Assembly (NCBI RefSeq): GCF_002099425.1 | Contig: NW_018344068.1 | Span: 7,012,501 to 7,076,500 of the forward strand | Source: Phascolarctos cinereus | Lineage: Eukaryota > Chordata > Mammalia > Diprotodontia > Phascolarctidae | Length of the DNA: 64,000 nt | Reading direction: 5' to 3' | In this document: positions 12,023 through 23,600 of the stretch, piece by piece | How the letters are laid out: each line of letters starts with the position of its first letter | Numbering within the stretch: position 1 is the stretch's first letter | Program-made: the position numbers and the translations under genes | The notes under the pieces: generated by a model | Databases searched by the model: none | Told to the model about the DNA's origin: nothing | The model's input: the letters and a program-made list of their open reading frames with translations, nothing else

Positions 12023-13194
12023 TCTTCAGTTGATTCTTGAAAGAAACCTTATTTTTCAAAACTTTTTCTTCGTGTCATTTATATTTGTATGATTTTCCTT
12101 GGTTATAGAGGTATTTCCCTATCAATCTACCTGGTTTCAGTTGTACCTGATATAATGAGTATAGGATTTATTTTTTTCTTTCTGAATACCCCTTCATTTC
12201 CTTATCTATTCCCCAGCCCTTTTTATTCCCCCTTTTGCCCCCTTTGGAATTTTTTTTTCCTCTCACATCTTACCCTGAATGAGTCATCACGTGAGAGCCG
12301 CAGAAGTCATTTTATCACAAGGATCTTTTAGAGGCTAATCCAGGAAAAATCTTTGGGGGAGAGAGAGATATAGATATACACAAATACACACATTTTTGTC
12401 CTAATTTACATTACATGTAATATATAATATATGTATGTACATATGTATAGGAGTGAGTGATTGAGGTTTTTAGAAATAATATGAAGTCATGGCAAGCATT
12501 GATTTAATGAAGTAGTCAGGAAACCTGCTATGTGAAAAAGTAAACCATTTATTTAACCCTTCATTGTCCCAGAAATTCTTCTGCTTCATTTCTAAAAGCT
12601 CTAACTTTCTTTTTGACTATATTATTGTTTTGTGGGTTTTTTATGTTTTAATTTAGGACTATTCATTAGTACATTTTTAATTTTGGAAATGTTTTCTTTT
12701 CATCCCAGTTTTATATTGTTTTGCTTTTATTCAGAAATACATTTTATAAATTTGAACTCCAAAGCACACCAGCATCGTTATTTTGGTGTCTGAAGAACAG
12801 AAATGGTATATTTCATAGCACAATGGATACTAAGTGTTCTTTGTGTTTTTGATTTCTTCATTAATTCTGAATTGGGTAGTACTTGAAATTTTGATTAGGG
12901 CAAAAGTAGGTAGTACCTAATTCAGATGTTTAATACAGTGAGATAACATCAGAATTTTGGGAAAATCTGAGACTCCTTATACCAATTTCAGTGAATAGGC
13001 AGAAGGCACCATGTTCTCAAAGTCTCTTAGGACATTGTGTTGCCTGATTAGAAAATATCAAGGTTTTCCATCTTAATGTGCTATATAAAGTCATTTTTCT
13101 CCTTTTGAGGATAGTTGTCGTATGGTTCTGTATTATTCACATAGAGTGAGAAAAGTATTCAATTCTTAATAACTCCTTAATTGTAATGCTTGAG

Positions 13195-13300
13195 TTCTAG
13201 TACCAGTTCTGATATTAACTTCCTGAATATGACATTAAGCCAGTCAGGCTTTCCTAGCTTAATTTTTTCATCTGTAAAATGTTGGGGTTATAATATATGA
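13195..13300 (+). mobile_element. MIR-type SINE scrap
   Basis: AGTACCAGTTCTGATATT followed by TTTTTTCATCTGTAAAATG resembles the MIR core and 3' half. Old. Confidence 0.5.
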
Positions 13301-13389
13301 TTTCTTAAGTTGCTCAAGTTGTTGTAATATAGAGCCCAGAATCTGAAGTTTTGCAGTCTGCTTATTCATTTAAATTTAATATTTTTTAT

Positions 13390-15370
13390 TTTTAGCATTC
13401 TTTTCTTTTTAAATTTTGAGTTCTAAATTCCGTTCCCTTTTCCTTCATCCATTGAGATGACAAACAATATATCAGTCATACATTTAAAATCATGCAAAAC
13501 ATATTTCCATATCAGACATATTGAAAAAAATGGCAAGAAAAAATAAAGTGAGAAAATTATACTTTAGTTTGCATTCAAAGTACATCAGTTCTCTCTCTAG
13601 AGGTGGATAGCATTTTTTCCATACTGAGTCCTTTGGAACTGTTTTGAATCACTGTATTGGTCATAGTAGCCAAGTCTTTCACGGTCAGTCATTATTACAA
13701 CATCACTATTACTGTGCACAATGGATCTCCCACTTCTCAGTTCTTGTAGATCTTGCCATGTTTTTCTGAAACCATCCTCCTTGTCATTTCCCACAGCTCT
13801 GTAATACTCCATCACAAGCTTATGCCTCGGCATGTTTAGCCATTCCCCAATTGATAAGTATCCCCTAGATTTCCAATTCTTTGTCACCGCAAAAAGAGCT
13901 GCTGTAAATATTTTTGTACATGTGGGTCCTTTTCCTTTTTTTCTGCTCTCTTTGGGATACAGGCCTAGCCCTGGGGTTGCTTGGTCAAAGGGTATGTACA
14001 GTTTTATAGCCCTTAGTCCTAGTTCCAAATTGTTCTCCAGAATTGTTGGGCCAGTTCATTACTCCATCAGCAGTCCATTAGTGTACTTATTTTCCCTTGT
14101 CTTCTCTAGCATTTGTCATTTCTAATGGGTCTGAGGTACCTCAGAGTTGTTTTAATTTACCTTTCCCAGTCAGTAGTGATTTAGAACATTTTTTCATATG
14201 ACTATAGATAGCTTTGATTTCTTCTTCTGAAAACTGCGTGTTCATATCCTTTTGACCATCGAGCAGTTGGGGAGTAGCTCATGTTTTTATAAATTTGACT
14301 CAGTTCTATACTTACTATATATTTGAGAAATGAGGCCTTTATCAGAGAAACTTGCTATAAAATTTTTTGATATTACTTCATTGTCTGTAGTAACTTTTAG
14401 CAAACTAGTTTCCCTGATTATCTCTTTTAATTAGGTCTATTTTTGCTTTTCCTTTGTCTGATATCATGATTGCTACCCCTGCTTTTTTTAGTTCAGCCGA
14501 AACATTAGATTCTACTCTAGCCCTTTATTTTAACACTTTGTGTGTCTCTCTGTTTCAAGTACATTTCTTATAAACAACATATTGTTGGATTCTGGTTTCT
14601 AATCCATTGTACTAACTGCTTCTGTTTTGTAGATGAGCTCATTCATTCACATTCAGTTATAGTTATTGTATATTTCCCTCAGCTCATTTTCTTCTTTTCC
14701 TTTTCTCTCTTTTTATCCTATCTCTCAAGTCTATTTTGCTTCTAACCACTGACTCCCTTAATCTACTTTCTCTTTTATCATCTTCCCTCCCTATCCCCAT
14801 CTTCCTCTTATCTGCTTCCCCTCCTATTTCACTCTTGGGTAAGTTACATTTCTATACACAACTAAGTGTGTATATATAGCCTTTGCTCTTTGAACCAGCA
14901 TTGCCTACCACCTCTACCCCTATTTTCCCCTCCATTATAAAAGCTCTTTGTTGTCTGACCCTTCTATGTGAGAAAAATGTCCCCATTCTGTTTTCTCTCT
15001 TCTTCCTTCTCCCAGTGCATCCCTCTTTCTTATCCCGTCCCTTTTTTTAAAGATCGTTCCAACATAACTCACATCCATGCCCTCTGTCTGTGTAAAGTCC
15101 TTTTAACTAGCCTAATAATGATAAAGTTCTTAGGAGTTTATCATCTTCCCATAAAAGAATGTAAACAGGTTAACTTTATTGAGACTCTTATCATTACTCT
15201 TTCCTCTTTACCATTTTATGCTTCTCTTGAGTCTTGTGTTTAAAAGTCACAATTTCTATTTAGCTCTGGTATTTTCATTGGGAATACTTAAAAGTCCTCT
15301 ATTTCATTAAATAACCATTTTTCTCCCTGAAGTTTTGCTGGGTAGCTTATTCTAGCTCCTTTGCCCTCCA
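13390..15370 (-). mobile_element. L1 with long ORF2 C-terminus, internally deleted
   Basis: The minus strand at 13597-14028 encodes 143 residues without a stop. They include YIPFDQATPGLGLYPKE, FTAALFAVTKNWKSRG and MEYYRAVGNDKEDG, the C-terminus of L1 ORF2. 14040-14400 continues upstream in ORF2. From about 14400 the text (GATATCATGATTGCTACCCC and later) also looks L1-like but no RT core is visible, so most of ORF2 appears missing. The right part is less certain. Confidence 0.75.
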
Positions 15371-15439
15371 GAATATCATATTCCAATCCCTCCACTCCTC
15401 TAATGTGCAAGTCAGCCTGTTTATTTATTACCTCTGAAA

Positions 15440-15585
15440 CACAGAGCAAGTCAGTTGTCTTCTCTGGGCCTACTTTTCCCTAACTTTAGCATGAGGGGGT
15501 TGGATTAGATGACCTGTAATGCCCCTTACAATTCTAAATCCTAGGAAACCTAGGTCCCTTCTAGTTCTAAGTGTCCATGATTTTG
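15440..15585 (+). mobile_element. MIR-type SINE scrap
   Basis: GAGCAAGTCAGTTGTCTTCTC, then GGATTAGATGACCTGTAATG and CCCTTACAATTCTAAATC, a MIR-like 3' half ending 60 nt before the first coding exon. Confidence 0.5.
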
Positions 15586-15645
15586 TTATCTATGCCTTAT
15601 GTTACTTATGCCTGCTTACATGCTTTCTGTTCCTTTCATTTGTAG

Positions 15646-15771
<126 letters not shown>

Positions 15772-16003
15772 TAACTAGTATGTATAATCCAGTTGAGTCG
15801 TTCTATGTTCTTTGCTCTAAGATTGCTTGAAGTAGGTAACGTATTGAGATCTTTGAGGGGGAAATAGCTAAAGAAGAATAAATTCTATTCTTAATTCAGA
15901 CAGCATCTTTTAATTTAGATGTTATTGCAGTTTTCTGGTTTATATTAGTTTTTGTGCTTACAAAGTGTATAACCTACTTAAGCCCTTACTGCTTGGTTTT
16001 CGT

Positions 16004-16262
16004 GGGAGCAGCTAGGTGGCTTTGTAGATAGAGTGCCAGACCTGACTTCAGGAAGATTCCTCTTACTGAGTACAAATCTGGCCTCAGACACTTACTAGCT
16101 GTGTGACCCTGAGCAAGTCACTTAACACTATTTGCCTCAGTTTCCTCCTCTATAAAATGAACTGGAGAAGGAAGTGGGAAGCTACTCCAAGTAGCTTTGC
16201 CAAGAAAATAACAAATGGGGTCATGAAGAGTCAGACACAACTGAAAAACAACTGAATAACAT
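16004..16262 (+). mobile_element. MAR1-type long marsupial SINE
   Basis: AGCAGCTAGGTGG head with the extended 3' half TTTGCCTCAGTTTCCTCCTC, AAATGAACTGGAGAAGGAAG and GAGTCAGACACAACTGAA that separates this family from the short SINE. Confidence 0.88.
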
Positions 16263-17529
16263 CTTGTTTTATGTTTTTTTCAGTGGATTACCTGGCCTCT
16301 CCAGTAATGAGATTAAGGAATGTTTGCTCTTTCTTGATTTCAAACATTGTCACCAGATATTAGAACTGTCATTTTACTGATATCAGAGAAGGCAGTCCAG
16401 CCTGATTTAGGGTAGGACCTGAAGACAGATTTGATGGATTTCAGGAGGTCTGTGAATTTAGATGGGAAAAAATTTCATCTTTATTTTCTGTAACTTCTAA
16501 CTGATATTGAGTATTTTGTTTTCTTCAGTTATAAATTTTTAAAAATATATATTATTCTGAGAATGGGTTATAAGCATCCCCAGACTGCCAAAGGGATCTG
16601 TGACACAAAAAAAGTTAACCCCTGGTCAAAGAGAATACAACTCACTTAGTGAAGAGAGTTAGCAGGAAAGGTATTTTAGCAGTATATAGTAAGAAAAATT
16701 ATTTTCCTTTGTTTTAAAAAATTTTGTCAAAAGTGACTGTAATGTTAAAATTTATCCATTCCTATCTAATTATTCTTACCGTATGTAAAATTAAATATTT
16801 TAAAGAACAGGGAGAGGTTGCTATAATTAGAATTTGCTGTGATCGGAACATTTTTTGTTACTTTGTCATATAATTTTGGAAAGCCACTTCAGTGGTTTAT
16901 TTCTTTGAAAAGTTGAAATCAAATTGATGGTACAGTTGTTTGGAGATTTTTTTGGTCTTGACAGCTCCCTCATGGCACCCCAAACCAAGGTTATAAGCAG
17001 TTTGCAAATGCTAGTGGCTCAGAGAACTAACTAAATGGGGTCTTGATTAATAGGGTAATAGAGATTGGTGGTGCTGGTGGAGATGTAATAATAACGTAGG
17101 GACAGCTTGGATATTCCCACAGAAAGAATTTTTATTTTTAAAGCCTAAGTATACAATATTTTAAAAACCCATTTTGCCTGTGTCTATACCACCCTTTTTT
17201 ACAATTATATAGAATCTTAGGTCCATGTATTATTGATTCACTGTTTAGATGTACTTTTCATCTACAGGAGTATCCTTCTGTTCTTTTTGGGGGGGGGATA
17301 CCTTGTTTTCTATATCTCTAAAGGCTTGCCTATTTTGTCTGTTTCATATGGTCCCCAATCTCTAGAATTTCTTAGCCCTTTATCCACCAATCCTCCTATG
17401 TATCTCACTCAGAATGCTGTTGAGAAATAGATACATTCATAAACCAGTGGTGATAGTTTAAGACAACGTAACTTCTGCCCTTGTGTGATGTCCTTATTTC
17501 TTTTTTTATTCTTCAATGAATGAAAAAAA

Positions 17530-17647
17530 AAACATTGAAAAAACATTTATTAAGCACTTACCATGTGCCAAGTGCTATGCTGAGCACTGTGGATACAAAC
17601 AGAAAAATGAGGCAGTCCCTACTCTCAAGGAGCTCACATTGTAATAG
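17530..17647 (-). mobile_element. L2 3' fragment
   Basis: AACATTTATTAAGCACTTAC, CATGTGCCAAGTGCTATGC and CTCAAGGAGCTCACATTGTA are the reversed L2 3' end. Confidence 0.75.
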
Positions 17648-18209
17648 AAAGAAACAAAAAAAGAAAACAATGTATAATGGGGGGGGTACAGCTGCAGTGT
17701 AGATAAAAAGGCCTTTTAGTCTTTAAGGTACAAGGGGCAGGATGGATGGCACAGCTCAGGTGTCCCTTGATGGGACAGAACGGTGATCTGTAGGGCATAG
17801 GCGTGGTTGCAGTGCAGATGGTAAGTCTCCAGAATCTTCATCTTACCAGAGAGATGACTGTTCCTACTCCTGCAGGTGGTGTGTGCAGTCATGTCTTCCT
17901 TCCAATAGAGGCCCAACATATAACTCTTGGGGAATGGTGTTTAGGATGGGGTAGTTAGGAGTGGGCCCATGGGTCAAGGTTAAGTGGGAAGAGTCCTTGT
18001 CTAGCCAGGATGAGGAAGAGGACGTTTTCAGGTAGGTTGAGGGAGGAATTTGCCTTACCCCCTCTTTTGCAGAACCCTCTTCTTGACCATCCCTCTTCGC
18101 TTTCTCTTTCTTGTCTGTATTCCCTTTTCTTCCTCGTCCTCCAGTTTGTTATAGTCATTCATGGGCATTTCTCAGAGCTAGTGCCTTTCAGGGATAAAAA
18201 GATCATTGA

Positions 18210-18330
18210 TTGCAACATGATGTAATGGACTTAGACCAAGACTTCACATCAGAAGACCTGGTTCTGCCACTTACCACCTTTGTGACCTAGTGCAGGCTAT
18301 TTCACTTTCATAGCTCTTCCTTTACATGGA
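18210..18330 (+). mobile_element. MIR-type SINE scrap
   Basis: AAGACCTGGTTCTGCCACTT, ACCACCTTTGTGACC and a diverged 3' half. Confidence 0.55.
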
Positions 18331-18664
18331 GCTAATACTCCTTCACCAGAGTTCCAATCCAGCATTGCGCTCTGGCGTGGAAGTGACCATAGGTTTTTTA
18401 CAGTTGTTCCAGTGGCCATTTCAAATAATGTTTGTATTACCTGTCTTATTAACTTACTGTGAGGAAGAGCTTCCTAAATCATGAAACACTATTTCATTTG
18501 AGGAAAATACTTTGTAAATTGTAAAACAATATGTAAACACAAGAAGTCATTATAATAACCATTTTGAATTACTTAAGGAAAAAGTCAAACTATTACTGTT
18601 TTCATGGTTTTTTGTTTTTTAAGTAGCTAAAATCAAAAGAAACAAAAGTCTCTGCTCCCTGGAT

Positions 18665-18830
18665 CAGAGATGTCAAACTCAGACCTCCAAACCAGATTTA
18701 AATGTAATTGAAAAATACTTAACAAAAATAAATAAAAATATAATACAACGTAGATAATGTTAATTTATGGTTTTCTAAGTCAATATGTGTCCCTGCAGGG
18801 ATCTCTTTCCAATTGAGTTTGACATCACTG
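18665..18830. mobile_element. hAT-type MITE, 166 bp, with intact 8-bp target duplication
   Basis: Inverted ends CAGAGATGTCAAACTC and GAGTTTGACATCACTG bound an AT-rich interior with no coding capacity. The 8 bp CCCTGGAT flank it exactly (18657-18664 and 18831-18838), the target length of hAT transposons. Confidence 0.85.
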
Positions 18831-18989
18831 CCCTGGATTGTCCCTATACATTTCCTATCCATCTCTTTTTCTTGTTTATGGGAAAGGGTCTATTAAGTAG
18901 CTTAGACTGGTGTATTAACTCAGTAGCCCCTGGCTCTAGGTACCATCTTTGGGGGGGGGGTTATCAAAAGGGGAGAATGGAGCAGGTAA

Positions 18990-19594
<605 letters not shown>

Positions 19595-20028
19595 TAGTAT
19601 AATCTCATTTTTTATCACAGTAGATGCCATGTAGAGAATTACAAAAATAAGAAAACTATTCAGAAAAGTTCTGTGTTCTTCCAAATTAAGGAGAATAGAA
19701 TCCACTTGGATGATGTGGTCATGGATGGAGAACAGACATGGGTTCAGAGCTTTCCTTAGGCTCTTAAGAAATATTGTGTGTACCAAAAAAAAAACCAAGA
19801 AATATTGTGTGTAGATTTAATTACTTTTCTTTTCTTTTACATGTTAGGAAGGTTTTCCCTTTGGGTGTGGAGGACCAGGGAAAAGTTAACATGAAGGGAA
19901 AATACCTATGCAACCATTATGAATGTTAAGCTGAAATTGTAAGACCAGAAACGGTCAACAATGACACTTTGATTTCAATAGTTTCATACTTCTCAGTCCT
20001 GAGTTTTGATCAGTTTAATACTCTTTAC

Positions 20029-20156
20029 CAGGGGTGGGAAACCCTTGGCCTCGAGGCCACATGTGGCCTTAATAAAGGAATTTGTTCTGTGAAGGACCTA
20101 GAGAGCCACATGTGGCCTTGGGGCCACATATGGAGGCCAGAGGTTCCCTACTCCAG
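20029..20156. mobile_element. Probable hAT-like MITE, ~128 bp
   Basis: Ends CAGGGGTGGGAAACCC and AGGTTCCCTACTCCAG are imperfect inverted repeats. Inside, GGCCACATGTGGCC recurs in two forms, which can fold. No clear target duplication remains. Confidence 0.6.
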
Positions 20157-20724
20157 CCTTAGCCTGTAAGTGCTGACATTACTTGGAAAGTAGAAGCCAG
20201 TCTGAAATTTGGCTTCATCTTCTTTGTTTTACCAATCTTAGTAAAGCTAGAAAATTGACCCCTGAAGTGAAAAATAGTACATGCGCTTCATCTAGGTATT
20301 TGCCAATGCAAGGGAGTGGTCCTGGGGAAGACCAAAGGACTTTTAAGAGTTCCCTTCCCTACAGACTCCCTTGGTTTGACTACACAAGGAACATCTATCC
20401 TAAGCTTGATATACAGGCCCCTTAAAATTGATTTAAATTGTGGTCTTATATTTTATACAGATGTAACCTTTGTGTCACCCTAAAAAGTTGGGAACAGGGT
20501 ACTTAGATGCCTGTACTTCAGTTTGTATAACTGAAATTAGGGTCCTCTGATTTATTTTTTTACTGAATATTATTTTTATGTTTAGATGTTTTATTGAGGT
20601 TCTTTTTTTTTTACATCATTGTCACTTCTCAGTGATTCCCCTTCAACCCAATAAAACTCTCCCTTGTAACAAATAAGTATAGACATACAAGAAAAATCAA
20701 CACCGTGTCCAGATTATAGGAATT

Positions 20725-20830
20725 AGAGCTAAAAGGGAAAACAGACGTCATCTAGTCCAACTCTCGTTTTACAGAGGAGGAAAGTGAGGCTCAGAAAAGG
20801 TAAATGATTTGCCCAAGGTCACACAGACAA
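20725..20830 (-). mobile_element. MIR/CORE-type SINE scrap
   Basis: TTACAGAGGAGGAAAGTGAG followed by GATTTGCCCAAGGTCACACA is the reversed MIR core. Confidence 0.65.
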
Positions 20831-20882
20831 CATGTAGCAAAGCTGGCATAAATAAATAGCCAGTGTTTAAGAAATATCAGTA

Positions 20883-21039
20883 GTGGGGCAGCTAGGTGGC
20901 GCAGTAGATAGAGCTCTGGCCTTGAAGTCAGAAGGACCTGAGTTCAAATCTGGTCTCAGACACTTGACACTTACTAGCTGTGTGACCCTGGTCAAGTCAC
21001 TTAACCCTGATTGCCTCACTTAAAAAAAAAAAAGAAAGA
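20883..21039 (+). mobile_element. Short marsupial tRNA-derived SINE
   Basis: Complete unit with an A-rich tail. Direct repeat AAGAAATATCAGT lies at 20869-20882 and 21040-21052 (one base of wobble in length). Confidence 0.93.
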
Positions 21040-21664
21040 AAGAAATATCAGTGGGAAAATTCAGGATTGGTATTTATATTTAGATATAAGTTTACTCTTC
21101 ATAGCAGAGAATGGAGACCTACAACCATTATTGATGGTTTTAGTTAGTATGATAGAGCAGAGGACTTTTTGTTACCTGGTTAATATTAGATCTGTTTAAA
21201 CAGAGAGACTGAGAGGAGATAGGCGTTTCATGTTTTCTTTCTGATTGATCAGGTTTTGTTTGTAATAAATTACACAGTTAATATTCAGTTAACTGCATTT
21301 CATGCAAATTTTGTGCAGAAAAGCTGAACAGGGACAGTACAAAGTGAGGCTGGTGGAGTTTTGTTGCTTTCAACATCTGAGTGTGTGCTGGGCTTTTGGC
21401 CAGCTTCCTGGGAGCTGTGACATTCCATCTCCATCAAACATGTTTTTTCCCTGCCAATCCTCCCAGGAGGGAAAAAGACCTTGGAGACTGAAAAAAGAGA
21501 GCCAAGTGTTGCCTGAAGCAGATTTTTCCTAATTTAGCTCAGTAGTCAGGCAGGGTTGATCTACAATCTCAGGCATTATGGGCAGGGCTGCATGGTATTG
21601 AGGTGTTCTGAGTTTGCCACTGCACCCCTCAAAATATCAGACAACCGTTTATAATGAAAATATC

Positions 21665-21885
21665 AAAATCATAAGGTCATAGTTTTTGAGCTAGAAGGGG
21701 CCACAGATACTAATCGAATTCAACCTCCTCTTTTTGCTTTTGAGGAAACTGAGCCCCCTAGAAGGAAAGTGACTTGCCCAAGGTCACATAGATAACAAGT
21801 AGCAAAAGTGGGTTTGGACCCTGGTACTCTAATTCTAAATCCATTGATTTTTCCAATTTGCCATGCTGCCTCTCTATCAGAATTG
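21665..21885 (-). mobile_element. MIR/CORE-type SINE, long copy
   Basis: AGCTAGAAGGGGCCACAG, TTTTGAGGAAACTGAGCCCC, GTGACTTGCCCAAGGTCACA and CCATTGATTTTTCCAATTTG follow the reversed element over about 200 nt. Confidence 0.65.
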
Positions 21886-22718
21886 TCTTGGACCAAAGCC
21901 CATTCTGTGAAATGTCACCCATCAATTTCTGGGAAGCTTTAGTCTCTCAATTCATTACTCTCTGGGCCAAAGTGGTATTATTTACCACAGGATAAGGCTT
22001 GTCTTGTTGAGAGGTTGTCCTTGAGCCTCGCTGCTGTAGGAGTGTATAGAATTTGAAATCAGGTTGTAGTCCAGGGGCCTGCTGCACTGATATATTTCAT
22101 ATAGGCTAGTACAAGATAAAGATACTGGCACTAAGCAGTGCCAGTTCTTTCCAATCTAGACTGCAGTCTTTCTGTTCCTTTGGTTTTAGATGAAAGCTGG
22201 TTTGTTACTTATGAAACAGGCAATTCACAGGACACAGTGGAAGGAAGGATTAGCTATTGAGTGAGACATTTGGAGAGACTGAATTCAGGGCGATTGGAAT
22301 TAGGGGGTCATCAGTGGGAGAAGAGTTTTAAACATTGACAGTTAGGGGTTTAGATTGACTGCTATGGGAAGGATATGACAGGGTAAGAGTATGTTAGTCA
22401 TTGAGGAATGAGTTTAGGTAGATGATCATGGTCCATAGGAGTTTGGCCTGAGATGAAGTTGTGCCAGGACATCAGGCAGTTGAGTGTAGCTGGAAAACAA
22501 GCTGGATGGGGCAAGGCAGCTGCTGTGGAGTTGTAGGAGTCTCAAGAAGGTGTCTGTAGCATGATGAAATGGATGCTTAGGGAGGCTAAAAAGCTCTTCT
22601 TCCTGGGCAAATGGAGGCAAAGCAACTGTTGGAGAGTTTTAGGAGGCCAAAGAATGTGCCTGGAGGGTACTGGCAGTGGGGGAGACCAGGAAAGGCTTCT
22701 TGAAAAAGGCAATGCTGG

Positions 22719-23372
22719 CCCTTTTTGTGGTGGCAAAGAATTGGAAATTGAGAGGTTGCCCATCAATTGGGGAATGGCTGGACAAGTTGTGGTATATGAA
22801 TGTAATGGAATACTGTTGTGCTATGAGAAATGATGAGCAGGTGGACTTCAGAAAAACCTGGAAAGACTTGTATGAACTGATGCTGAGTGAAGTGAGCAGA
22901 ACCAGGACAGCGTTGTACAGGATGACAGCCACGTTGTGCGATGGCTAATATTGATAAACTTAACCCTTCCCAGCAATACAAGGATCTAAGACAAAGGCTT
23001 AGTGATGGAAAGTGCTATCCATAACCAAAGAAAGAACTATGGAGTTTGAATGCAGATTGAGGCATACTATTTGCTATTTTTTTTCTTCTGTTGAGTTTTG
23101 TTTCCTTTTTCTGGTGGATCCTCCTGTTGGTTCTGAATTCTTCCTCACAACATCACTAATGTGAAAATATGTTTAATAGGAATGTATATGTACAGCCTAT
23201 ATCAGATTGTGCACAGTCTTGGGGAAGGTGGTGGGGAGGGAGGGGGAGAAAAATTTTAAACTCAAAAGCTTATGGAAGTAATTGTTGATAAATCAAAATA
23301 AATTAATAAAAAAATAAAATAAAGTGAAGTGGACTTCAGTCCAAGGAGTACAGCTCCTCTTCAAAAAAAGAA
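22719..23372 (+). mobile_element. 5'-truncated L1 3' end with a short extra 3' segment
   Basis: Starts in the ORF2 C-terminus (residues LFVVAKNWKLRGCPSIGEWL) and ends with an AATAAATTAATAAAAAAATAA tail, then about 47 nt of non-L1 text and an A-rich stretch. Near-exact direct repeats AAAAAGGCAATGCTGG (22703-22718) and AAAAAGGAAATGCTGG (23373-23388) bracket the whole. It is therefore an insertion that seems to have carried 3' flanking sequence with it. Confidence 0.75.
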
Positions 23373-23600
23373 AAAAAGGAAATGCTGGGGCTGTCATTGA
23401 AGGAAAAGTGAGATTCTCTGAAGTGGAGGTGAGAAAAATGTACATTTCAGAGATGATGGACATCCAGTGCAAAAGCACAGAGATGAAAGAGGGATATTGT
23501 ATATGAGTGTCATATATAGTTCAGCTGAATCATGAGGAGAAGTAATGTCAAATGAAGCTTCAAAGAGAGGGTAGGACCAGATTATGTGGTGCTTTAAAAG
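23373..23600 (-). mobile_element. Probable L2 sequence interrupted by the L1
   Basis: GGACATCCAGTGCAAAAGCAC and GACCAGATTATGTGGTGCTTT resemble reversed L2 ORF2/3' text. The sequence before the L1 (about 22660-22718, AGGAAAGGCTTCTTGAAAAAGG) may be the other side of the same copy. Moderate to low confidence. Confidence 0.5.

Larger units (their letters stand above)
1..15645 (+). other. Upstream MAPK8IP3 intron: repeats, no exon found
   Basis: No JIP3 exon was found here, so this is the 3' part of the intron before the exon at 15646. It holds nested L1, L2, CR1/L3, RTE and SINE copies listed separately. In 1-640, 1880-2390, 3210-4040, 4360-4850 and 12030-13190 I see nothing I can name beyond AT-rich intron sequence and the ACAT repeat at 2286. 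Confidence 0.85.

Noticed and set aside
13597-14028. 143-residue minus-strand open frame as a gene
   Set aside because: L1 ORF2 C-terminal remnant by its GLYPKE and MEYYRAVGND motifs.
22561-22981. Overlapping 90-97-residue open frames on both strands
   Set aside because: They are the L1 ORF2 C-terminus (NWKLRGCPSIGEW) and its antisense.
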